Below, one piece after another: positions 1 through 5,459 of a stretch of 8,735 nucleotides of DNA (position 1 is its first letter; each line of letters starts with the position of its first letter). Origin of the DNA: Myxococcales bacterium (lineage in GTDB: Bacteria; Myxococcota; Myxococcia; Myxococcales; Anaeromyxobacteraceae); the NCBI GenBank assembly GCA_021784495.1, contig JAJXSQ010000071.1, positions 1 through 8,735 of the forward strand, given 5' to 3'. The notes under the pieces are model-generated. The model had not been told where the DNA came from and made no database searches. It saw nothing but the letters and a program-made list of their open reading frames with translations. A program made the translations under genes and the position numbers.

Positions 1-411
1 CCCTCGCCGCCGGCGGCGCAGCCGGCCGGGGAGTCGCCCGAGCCGACCGGCGGCGTACCGGCCGGCGCCCGCGCGCCGCTCGTCGTCGAGAACCGGGACC
101 TGAACCTCCCCGACGCCGCGACCGCCCTCACCCCCGACCTGATCGAGCGGGTCGTCGCGGCGAACCGCGAGGCGTTCACGAGTTGCATCAAGAAGGCCTC
201 GGCCGCCGACGTGCAGCTGGACGGCCGGCAGGTGGCGCTCCGGATCACCATCACCGGGAGCGGCAGGGTGGCCTACCCGACCCTCGACGACGTGCCGCTC
301 AACTCGACCGACATGGGGCAGTGCCTGAAGGGCGCGGCGAAGCTCATGGTCTTCCCGAGGTTCCGGGGGGACCCCTTCCACGCCGAGGTGCCGCTCACCC
401 TGAGCCGCTAG
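1..411 (+). CDS. AgmX/PglI C-terminal domain protein (TonB-like), 3' part only
   Basis: This is an open frame with no start inside the window; it runs in from the left edge and stops at TAG 409-411, leaving 136 residues. The first ~26 residues are rich in Pro, Ala and Gly, typical of a flexible linker. The rest matches the pattern I recognise from the AgmX/PglI C-terminal domain of Myxococcota: an initial 'VVAANREAFTSCIKKA' helix, an 'ITGSGRV' strand, 'MGQCLKGAA', then 'FPRFRGDPF' and a final 'VPLTLSR'. The two cysteines (fragment residues 62 and 108) sit where the family usually carries a conserved pair. The domain resembles the TonB C-terminus and is typically found at the end of envelope-associated or regulatory proteins with varied N-termini. 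The N-terminal part that would define the role lies outside the window, so no function is assigned. Frame and stop are secure; the family call is by pattern memory. Confidence 0.75.
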   Translation, partial: PSPPAAQPAGESPEPTGGVPAGARAPLVVENRDLNLPDAATALTPDLIERVVAANREAFTSCIKKASAADVQLDGRQVALRITITGSGRVAYPTLDDVPLNSTDMGQCLKGAAKLMVFPRFRGDPFHAEVPLTLSR

Positions 412-429
412 CAGCCCGCGCCCCGCCGC

Positions 430-3400
430 CTAGAACTGGACGGCGTGGGCGCGCGCCGCCTGGGCGCGGAAGCGGTCGAGCCAGCCCGGGCCGGAGCGCT
501 TCTCGGCGAGCGCCACCGCGATGTGCTGGGCGGTGATCCCCTGCGGCCGGTTCCGGCCGAGCCCCTGGAGGCAGGACGGGCAGTTGGTGAGCACCACCGC
601 GCCGCCGCTCCGGCCGTCGAGCGCCTCCCGGAACGCCTCGCGCTTCCGGTGGAGCATCTTGTCGGTGATGTCGGGGCGGGAGAGCGCCAGGGTGCCGGCC
701 TCGGAGCAGCAGTGGGGCACCGGCTCGACCCGGCCGAAGCCCCCGAGCCGGACGAGCACCTCGCCCGCGCGCCCCTCGAGCGAGTCGTGGCAGGGGGCGT
801 GGTAGAGGTAGTCGCCGCCGCCGTCCACGGTGAGCCCCTGCTCGGCGGCGAAGGCGGCCACGTCGACGATCCGGCCCCCGAAGAGCGCCTCCGCCTGCAT
901 CGCGGCGAGCCCCTCGCGGCAGGTGCCGCAGGTCACCACGCAGGCCGAGAACTCCAGGTAGGAGAACATCTCCCGGATCTGGCTGAAGAGGATGGTGTCG
1001 CGCAGGACGGTGCGCGAGACCTGGTCCTGCTTCGCGTTGGCGTGGGCCGGGAAGCCGCAGCAGAGGAAGGGCGGCGGCAGGACGACCCGCGCGCCGGCCT
1101 CGAGCAGGACGTGGACGGCGGCCATCGAGACGTGGCTCTGGAGCCGCTCCGAGCCGCACCCGGGGAAGTAGAAGACCGAGCGGCGCGCCTCGCCGTCCGG
1201 CTCGAAGACCAGCACCTGGTCCGGCTCGCAGCGGGGGAGGACGTCGCGGAGCGTCTCCGCGGGCACCGGGGGGACCGGCGAGCGGAGGAGCTGGAGGGGG
1301 TAGGCGCGCGGCGAGCGGCCGGCCGGCTGGAGCGGCGCGGTGACCGCGCAGCCGGCCCGCTGGACGGCGCCGCCGAGGCGGACCACGGTGGCGCGGAAGA
1401 GCGCGTTGTAGGTCGGCGAGCGGCTGTCGAGGTAGCGGAGGGTGGCGCGGGTGGCGGGCGGCGTCCGCTTGTAGCCCCAGGCGTTCAGGATCCCCCGCTC
1501 CAGCACCGAGACCTCGCCGGTGTCGATGTCGACCGGGCACGGGGCGAGGCACTTGTGGCAGATGGTGCAGTGGTCGGCCACCTCCTCGAGCCAGCGGAGG
1601 AGCTCGAAGCGGGTGGAGCGCTCGCGCTGCGCGTCGTAGAGGAGCGCCTCGATGAGCGCCCCGATGGCCAGGTTCTTGTTGCGCGGGTGGAAGAACATGC
1701 CCCGCGCCGGGTGGAAGACGCAGCAGTCCGGCTTGCACTTCCCGCAGCGGACGCAGTGGGCGATCGACCGGGCGAGCTCCTCGAGCTGCCCGTGCTTCAG
1801 GATGCGCGCCTCGAGCTCGAGGAGGTTGAAGGACGGGGTGAAGACCCGCTCCAGCACGTCGACGTCGTCCAGCTTCCCCGGGTTCATGAGGCCGCCGGGG
1901 TCGACCTCCCGCCGGTGGGCCCGCAGGGCCTCGATCCGGTCGGGCTCGAGGTACTTGAGCTTCGTCACCCCGATCCCGTGCTCGCCGGAGACGACGCCGC
2001 CGAGCGCCATCACCCGCGCCATGACCGTGTCGATGACCCGGTCGCAGCGCTCGAGCATCGGCCGGTCGTTCGACAGGACGGGGACGTTGACGTGGACGTT
2101 GCCGTCGCCGGCGTGCATGTGGGTGGCGATGACGATGCGGCGGTCGCGCGCCTCCTGGTGGATCCGCTCCAGGTCGGCCGCGAGGCGCGGCGTCCCGCGG
2201 GCGAGCTCCGCGAGGTCGTGGCGCAGCGAGGTGACCACCGCCAGGGCCCGGAGGGCGCCGGGATCGGCGGCCTCGAGCGCGCCCCGGGCCTCGGCGCAGC
2301 GGGCCAGCGCGACCGGGATCTTCGCGGCGAGCCAGGCGGGCCCGTCGGCGGCCTCGGTCGCCTCGCGGAGCCGGGCCTCGGAGCGGTCGATGGCGACGCG
2401 CTGGGCGTGGCGCTCCTCCTCGACGTTGAGGCCGTCGATGAAGCGGGCGAAGCCGGCGAGCGCCTCGAGCGGCAGCACCACGTCCTCGTTCATCTTGAAG
2501 GCGTTGGTGCGGCGGGCGATGGCGCCGAGCTTCTTGCGGTCGGCCCAGAACTTCTTCCCCTCGGCGGCGTCGCGCGCCTCGAAGAGGAGGGTGTTGGGGT
2601 GGCGCGCGAGGATCCCGCGGATGGTGGCGATGCCCCGGGCGACCTCCTCGGGCGCGTGGCCGACGACGTCGACCAGGAGCACCGCCCGGGGGGTCTCGGC
2701 CCGCGCGGCCTTGACCTGGTAGCCGATGGCCCGGACGTACTCGTCGTCGAAGTGCTCGAGGGCGCTCAGCGCCTCCCGGCCGCCGTTGGGGAAGGGGAAG
2801 GCGCGGGAGAGGGCGAGGATGACCTCGCTGGCCTCGTCCATGTCCGGGCCGAAGAACTCGAGGCAGAGGGTCCGCTGCGCCTCGTAGCGGGGGTAGAGGA
2901 TGAACTCCGCCGAGGTGATCACCCCGTCGGTCCCCTCCTTCTGCAGCCCCGGCACCCCGCCCAGCGCCTTGTTGGTGATGTCCTTCCAGAGCCCCTTGCG
3001 CCGGATCTCGCCGCCGGAGAGGGCGATCCGCTTCACCGTCGCGCCCGCGTCGTCGGCCACCTCGAAGGTGACCGTGTCGGCGGGGAGGATCTTGCGGAGC
3101 TGGTGGTCGACCCGGCGCACCGTCCAGCGGCGCCCCGAGGGCATGGCGATGCGCCAGGAGAGCAGGTTGTCGATGCAGGTCCCCCAGAGGACGCAGTCCT
3201 TGCCGCCGGCGTTCTCGGCGATGTTGCCGCCGATGGTGCAGGCCCAGGCGCTCGTCGGATCGGTGGCGAAGACCAGCCCCCGCTCCTCGGCGTACTCCAT
3301 CGCCCGCTCGGTGATCACCCCGGCCTCGACCTCGAGCACCGCCGCCTCGCCGGTGGCGCCGTCGGCGAGGGGGAGGGAGCGCCGCGAGAGCCCGCGGATC

Positions 3401-4065
3401 CGGTCCAGCTTCTCGGTGTTCACCACCACGCAGTCGGCGCGGAGCGGGACCGCGCCGCCGGTCAGGCCGGTGCCGGCGCCGCGGGGGACGGCGTGGAGCC
3501 CGAGCCGGCCGATGGCCGCGAGGATCGGGGCGACCGCGGCCTCCTCCGACGGCATCGCCACCGCGACCGGGAGGTGGAGCCGCCAGTCGGTGGCGTCGGT
3601 GGCGTGCGAGACGATGGTGAACGGATCGAAGAGGAGGCTCTCCGGGCCGGCCACCGCCTCGACCTCGCGCTGCAGGCGGCGGCGCAGCTCGGGGAGCCCC
3701 TCGATCTCGGCGTGGAAGCGGGCGAGCAGGGCGCGGCAGGCGCCGAGGACCTCGATCACCTTGGGGTCGCCGGCGGCGTTCCTCTCCACCACCGCCAGGT
3801 CCTTCTCGGCGTTGGCGAGGAGCCGCCGCCGCCGCCGGGGGGAGTCGAGGACCTCCTGGAGGAGGAAGGGGTTGCGCCGGTGGACGAGGATCTCCCCGAA
3901 GAAGCGCATGAGGAAGCGCGCCGACCGACCGGTGACGCGGCGCCCCCGCAGCTCCTCGAGATCGCTCCAGATCTCCGGGCCGAGGAGGGTCGTGACGGCC
4001 TGGCGGTCGTCGGCCGAGGTGTAATTGAAGGGGATCTCGCGGGGTCTGCGGGTCGTGTCCGTCAT
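430..4065 (-). CDS. DUF3683 FAD-binding oxidase / [4Fe-4S] / CCG-domain fusion oxidoreductase
   Basis: A 1,211-residue protein starts at ATG 4065 and stops at TAG (430-432). A G-rich stretch lies about 8 bases upstream of the start, and the conserved DUF3683 N-terminus (REIPFNYTS, then TGRSARFL) begins at residue 9, so the longer upstream extension of this frame is unlikely to be translated. Domains in order: DUF3683 (~9-75); FAD-binding type 4 module (~165-310) with PRGAGTGLTGG at 194-204 and TIGGNIAENAGG at 277-288; FAD-oxidase C-terminal module (~400-725) with HMHAGDGN from 649 and SGEHGIG 693-699; two ferredoxin-like cluster motifs (C771/774/777/781 and C833/836/839/843); two CCG domains (C970, C1002-1003, C1046, C1049; then C1092, C1119-1120, C1162, C1165). 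The architecture resembles glycolate oxidase GlcD fused to GlcF, or the long bacterial D-lactate dehydrogenases. Inferred role: oxidation of a 2-hydroxy acid with electrons passed via Fe-S centres, probably to quinone. No signal peptide or membrane segment is visible, so it is likely cytoplasmic or membrane-peripheral. The substrate cannot be read from sequence. Confidence 0.93.
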   Translation of the reverse strand: MTDTTRRPREIPFNYTSADDRQAVTTLLGPEIWSDLEELRGRRVTGRSARFLMRFFGEILVHRRNPFLLQEVLDSPRRRRRLLANAEKDLAVVERNAAGDPKVIEVLGACRALLARFHAEIEGLPELRRRLQREVEAVAGPESLLFDPFTIVSHATDATDWRLHLPVAVAMPSEEAAVAPILAAIGRLGLHAVPRGAGTGLTGGAVPLRADCVVVNTEKLDRIRGLSRRSLPLADGATGEAAVLEVEAGVITERAMEYAEERGLVFATDPTSAWACTIGGNIAENAGGKDCVLWGTCIDNLLSWRIAMPSGRRWTVRRVDHQLRKILPADTVTFEVADDAGATVKRIALSGGEIRRKGLWKDITNKALGGVPGLQKEGTDGVITSAEFILYPRYEAQRTLCLEFFGPDMDEASEVILALSRAFPFPNGGREALSALEHFDDEYVRAIGYQVKAARAETPRAVLLVDVVGHAPEEVARGIATIRGILARHPNTLLFEARDAAEGKKFWADRKKLGAIARRTNAFKMNEDVVLPLEALAGFARFIDGLNVEEERHAQRVAIDRSEARLREATEAADGPAWLAAKIPVALARCAEARGALEAADPGALRALAVVTSLRHDLAELARGTPRLAADLERIHQEARDRRIVIATHMHAGDGNVHVNVPVLSNDRPMLERCDRVIDTVMARVMALGGVVSGEHGIGVTKLKYLEPDRIEALRAHRREVDPGGLMNPGKLDDVDVLERVFTPSFNLLELEARILKHGQLEELARSIAHCVRCGKCKPDCCVFHPARGMFFHPRNKNLAIGALIEALLYDAQRERSTRFELLRWLEEVADHCTICHKCLAPCPVDIDTGEVSVLERGILNAWGYKRTPPATRATLRYLDSRSPTYNALFRATVVRLGGAVQRAGCAVTAPLQPAGRSPRAYPLQLLRSPVPPVPAETLRDVLPRCEPDQVLVFEPDGEARRSVFYFPGCGSERLQSHVSMAAVHVLLEAGARVVLPPPFLCCGFPAHANAKQDQVSRTVLRDTILFSQIREMFSYLEFSACVVTCGTCREGLAAMQAEALFGGRIVDVAAFAAEQGLTVDGGGDYLYHAPCHDSLEGRAGEVLVRLGGFGRVEPVPHCCSEAGTLALSRPDITDKMLHRKREAFREALDGRSGGAVVLTNCPSCLQGLGRNRPQGITAQHIAVALAEKRSGPGWLDRFRAQAARAHAVQF

Positions 4066-4112
4066 CGCGGGCGCCCCCCGGGCCGGTGTGGGCCGCGGGG
4101 GCCGGGGGGCGC

Positions 4113-4121
4113 ACCATACCA
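4113..4121 (-). promoter_or_regulatory. Possible extended -10 element for the oxidoreductase gene
   Basis: Read on the minus strand this is TGGTATGGT, a TGn-extended -10 whose hexamer TATGGT matches TATAAT at four of six positions. It lies about 48 bases upstream of the ATG at 4065, giving a plausible leader of about 40 bases. It stands out as an AT-containing patch in an otherwise almost pure G+C stretch. No recognisable -35 lies at the expected distance, so this is only a candidate. Confidence 0.3.
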
Positions 4122-4306
4122 GCTTTCGGGGGTCGGCCGGGCGGCGCCGGGCGGCGGGAGCGCGGCCAGGAGTGGCGGGCGGCGGCGCTCCGAGCATGCA
4201 CGCCGGCGCGCCCCCAACCTGCGGCGCGGAGGCGGGCGCAACCGTTGGACCGAGGGACTTGTCGCCACCCTCCACGGGTTGCATCCTTCGCGGGCGCCGG
4301 GAGGTC

Positions 4307-4325
4307 GCGACGCGAGGCGACGCGA
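4307..4325. repeat. 9 bp direct repeat upstream of the first hemerythrin gene
   Basis: GCGACGCGA occurs at 4307-4315 and again at 4317-4325, one base apart, so the repeat period is 10 bp (about one helical turn). It ends 15 bases before the ribosome binding site of the hemerythrin gene. It could be a tandem binding site on one face of the DNA. In sequence this rich in G and C, such short repeats also occur by chance. Confidence 0.35.
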
Positions 4326-4340
4326 CGCCGGTCACACCCG

Positions 4341-4347
4341 AAAGGAG
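4341..4347 (+). promoter_or_regulatory. Ribosome binding site fixing the GTG start at 4355
   Basis: AAAGGAG is a near-perfect Shine-Dalgarno sequence, separated by 7 bases from GTG 4355. It supports this GTG as the start instead of the in-frame ATG far upstream at 4025, which lies opposite the oxidoreductase gene. Confidence 0.85.
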
Positions 4348-4354
4348 CGGCATC

Positions 4355-4759
4355 GTGGCGATCAAGTGGACGCAGGCGCTGGCGGTCGGTCACCCGACCA
4401 TCGACGGGCAGCACCAGGAGCTGTTCCGGCGGCTCGACAAGCTGCTCGAGGCGATGATGAAGGGGGACCGCGACGAGATCGGCCGGCTCTTCGACTTCCT
4501 GGCGAGCTACGTGGTCGAGCACTTCGGGACCGAGGAGAAGCTGATGCGCGACGCCGGGTACGCCGGCTACGAGATGCACAAGCTCGCGCACGAGCGGTTC
4601 GTCAAGGACTACCTGGCGTTCCGCAAGAGCTACGAGGACGCCGGCGGCGGCGCGGCCCTGACCATCAAGCTGCAGAACTGGGTGGGGGACTGGCTCAAGG
4701 CCCACATCGCCGGGACCGACCAGGTGCTCGCGAAGGCGCTCGTGAAGCGGGCCGGCTGA
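4355..4759 (+). CDS. Bacteriohemerythrin (first of two)
   Basis: This is a 134-residue single-domain hemerythrin starting at GTG, the usual length for the stand-alone bacterial family. All seven di-iron ligands are visible: H20 (in DGQH), H56 and E60 (HFGTE), H75 and H79 (HKLAH), and H117 and D122 (HIAGTD). The N-terminus 'MAIKWTQALAVG' and the hydrophobic 'W109...W113' helix are also typical. The protein would be a cytoplasmic four-helix bundle binding O2 reversibly at a non-heme di-iron site; proposed family roles are O2 storage, delivery to oxygen-using enzymes, protection of oxygen-sensitive proteins or sensing. No signal peptide or fused signalling domain is present, so a direct receptor role is not supported. 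It is followed after 113 bp by a paralogue on the same strand and is divergent from an Fe-S flavoenzyme. Confidence 0.95.
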   Translation: MAIKWTQALAVGHPTIDGQHQELFRRLDKLLEAMMKGDRDEIGRLFDFLASYVVEHFGTEEKLMRDAGYAGYEMHKLAHERFVKDYLAFRKSYEDAGGGAALTIKLQNWVGDWLKAHIAGTDQVLAKALVKRAG

Positions 4760-4764
4760 TCCCG

Positions 4765-4800
4765 GCACGGCGGGGCCTTGCCCGGCCCGCCGCCCGGTGC
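4765..4800 (+). other. GC-rich hairpin between the two hemerythrin genes
   Basis: CGGCGGG (4768-4774) pairs with CCCGCCG (4786-4792), leaving an 11-base loop. The stem can extend with GCA (4765-4767) against TGC (4798-4800) across a 5-base bulge. It begins 5 bases after the stop codon of the first hemerythrin. No T-run follows, so it is not a canonical Rho-independent terminator. It could instead be an attenuating or transcript-stabilising structure, or reflect composition only. Confidence 0.3.
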
Positions 4801-4860
4801 TCAGAATCACCCCTGGAGCGGTTCCCGCCGGGTGGGAGGCCCCCAGGGGCCGCCCGGCGG

Positions 4861-4867
4861 AAGGAGG
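4861..4867 (+). promoter_or_regulatory. Ribosome binding site fixing the GTG start at 4873
   Basis: AAGGAGG is a full-strength Shine-Dalgarno sequence 5 bases before GTG 4873. It decides the start of the second hemerythrin within a reading frame that happens to stay open for several kilobases upstream. Confidence 0.85.
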
Positions 4868-4872
4868 GCGCC

Positions 4873-5289
4873 GTGGCGTTCGAGTGGGCGGCCGACCTCG
4901 CCATCGGCGTCGAGGAGATCGACGAGCAGCACGGCGAGCTCCTCCGGCGGGCCGAGCGGCTGGTCCGCGCGCTCGAGGCCGGCGACCGGGTGGGGATCGA
5001 GCCGCTCCTGCGCTCCCTCGCCGACTACGCGCGCTCTCACTTCGAGTGCGAGGAGCGCTGGATGCTTCACCACGAGTACCCGGGGTTCGAGGCGCACCGC
5101 GACGGCCACCGCCGCTTCCTCGACGAGTTTCGCGGGCAGGTCCACGAGCTCCAGCGGCTCGGTCCGACGCCGGGCATGGCGACCGCCATCCACGGCTGGC
5201 TCGCCGGCTGGATGCGCGACCACCTCGGCGGCCCCGACCGCGACTTCGGGCGCTGGCTCCGCGCGCGGGGGCTCTCGCCCGGCTGCTGA
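4873..5289 (+). CDS. Bacteriohemerythrin (second of two)
   Basis: This is a 138-residue single-domain hemerythrin with a GTG start and TGA stop. The di-iron ligands are H20 (DEQH), H56 and E60 (HFECE), H75 and H79 (HRDGH), and H117 and D122 (HLGGPD), the same residue numbers as in the upstream gene, so the two align without gaps through the ligand region. By eye they share about 30% identity overall, and more over the first 86 residues, which fits an old duplication or two separately recruited family members. This copy is more charged and Arg-rich, has Cys59 within the ligand helix and ends in a C-terminal Cys138. No signal peptide or membrane segment is present. It probably binds O2 in the cytoplasm; whether the pair is one transcript is not clear, since 113 bp and a hairpin lie between them. 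Confidence 0.94.
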   Translation: MAFEWAADLAIGVEEIDEQHGELLRRAERLVRALEAGDRVGIEPLLRSLADYARSHFECEERWMLHHEYPGFEAHRDGHRRFLDEFRGQVHELQRLGPTPGMATAIHGWLAGWMRDHLGGPDRDFGRWLRARGLSPGC

Positions 5290-5317
5290 GGGGGGGCCGC
5301 GCCGCCGATTTCCGGGT

Positions 5318-5332
5318 CGACGCATCGCGTCG
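5318..5332. repeat. Short inverted repeat upstream of pyruvate carboxylase
   Basis: CGACGC (5318-5323) and GCGTCG (5327-5332) form perfect 6 bp arms around ATC. The element lies 29 bases after the second hemerythrin stop and 127 bases before the carboxylase start. It could be an operator half-site pair or a small hairpin; it has no T-run, so a classical terminator is unlikely. The rest of the 170 bp gap shows no clear promoter and no gene. Confidence 0.35.
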
Positions 5333-5459
5333 CGATTGGGCTCGACTTCGCGCAGGGGGCCGTGCTCTCCTCTCGGCCTTTGCGCTCGGACCCCCGCCGC
5401 TCCCCGATCCCCCTCACCGCCCCGGGCCACCCGCCGCCGGGGGCGTCCCTGGAGTTCCC

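Larger units (their letters stand above)
4066..4354. other. Divergent intergenic region (oxidoreductase / hemerythrin)
   Basis: This 289 bp stretch separates two divergently transcribed genes, so it should hold both promoters. I see no plausible coding sequence. Open frames cross it on both strands, but they lack recognisable protein content and depend on the high GC. Visible items are an AT-containing patch at 4113-4121 that reads as a weak extended -10 on the minus strand, a poor sigma70-like pair for the plus strand (TTGTCG 4259-4264 and CATCCT 4282-4287, 17 bp apart), and a 9 bp direct repeat at 4307-4325. No FNR/CRP-type palindrome or sigma54 -24/-12 element was found. Confidence 0.6.

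Noticed and set aside
183..536. A 117-codon plus-strand frame overlapping the AgmX/PglI-domain gene
   Set aside because: It is Arg/Pro/Gly-rich without domain content and lies in another register over a frame with clear family motifs.
4266..4284. Sigma54 promoter suggested by TTGCA at 4279-4283
   Set aside because: The GG that should lie 12 bases upstream of the GC is CC here (4269-4270), so the -24 element is missing.
4259..4287. Sigma70-like promoter for the hemerythrin gene (TTGTCG, 17 bp, CATCCT)
   Set aside because: The -10 matches only three of six positions and the -35 four of six. It is too weak to annotate as a feature, although it is in the right place.
4025..4354. N-terminal extension of the first hemerythrin to ATG 4025
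   Set aside because: The extension is low-complexity, begins inside the oxidoreductase gene, and a near-perfect ribosome binding site sits 7 bases before GTG 4355, where the typical hemerythrin N-terminus begins.
4066..4365. N-terminal extension of the oxidoreductase to an upstream ATG at 4365
   Set aside because: The extra 100 residues are Pro/Ala/Arg-rich with no domain, would overlap the start of the hemerythrin gene, and the conserved DUF3683 N-terminus begins just after the ATG at 4065.
395..4810. A 1,471-codon minus-strand frame overlapping the oxidoreductase in another register
   Set aside because: It consists of Arg/Pro/Gly/Ala-rich sequence without domains and overlaps genes with clear motifs on both strands, so it is a GC-driven shadow frame.
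445..5289. A 1,614-codon plus-strand open frame lying opposite the oxidoreductase and running in frame into the second hemerythrin
   Set aside because: Its translation over the oxidoreductase is low-complexity Ala/Gly/Arg/Glu-rich with no recognisable domain, while the opposite strand carries a full set of conserved motifs. Long stop-free antisense frames are expected at this GC content. Only the last 139 codons, from GTG 4873, are real.
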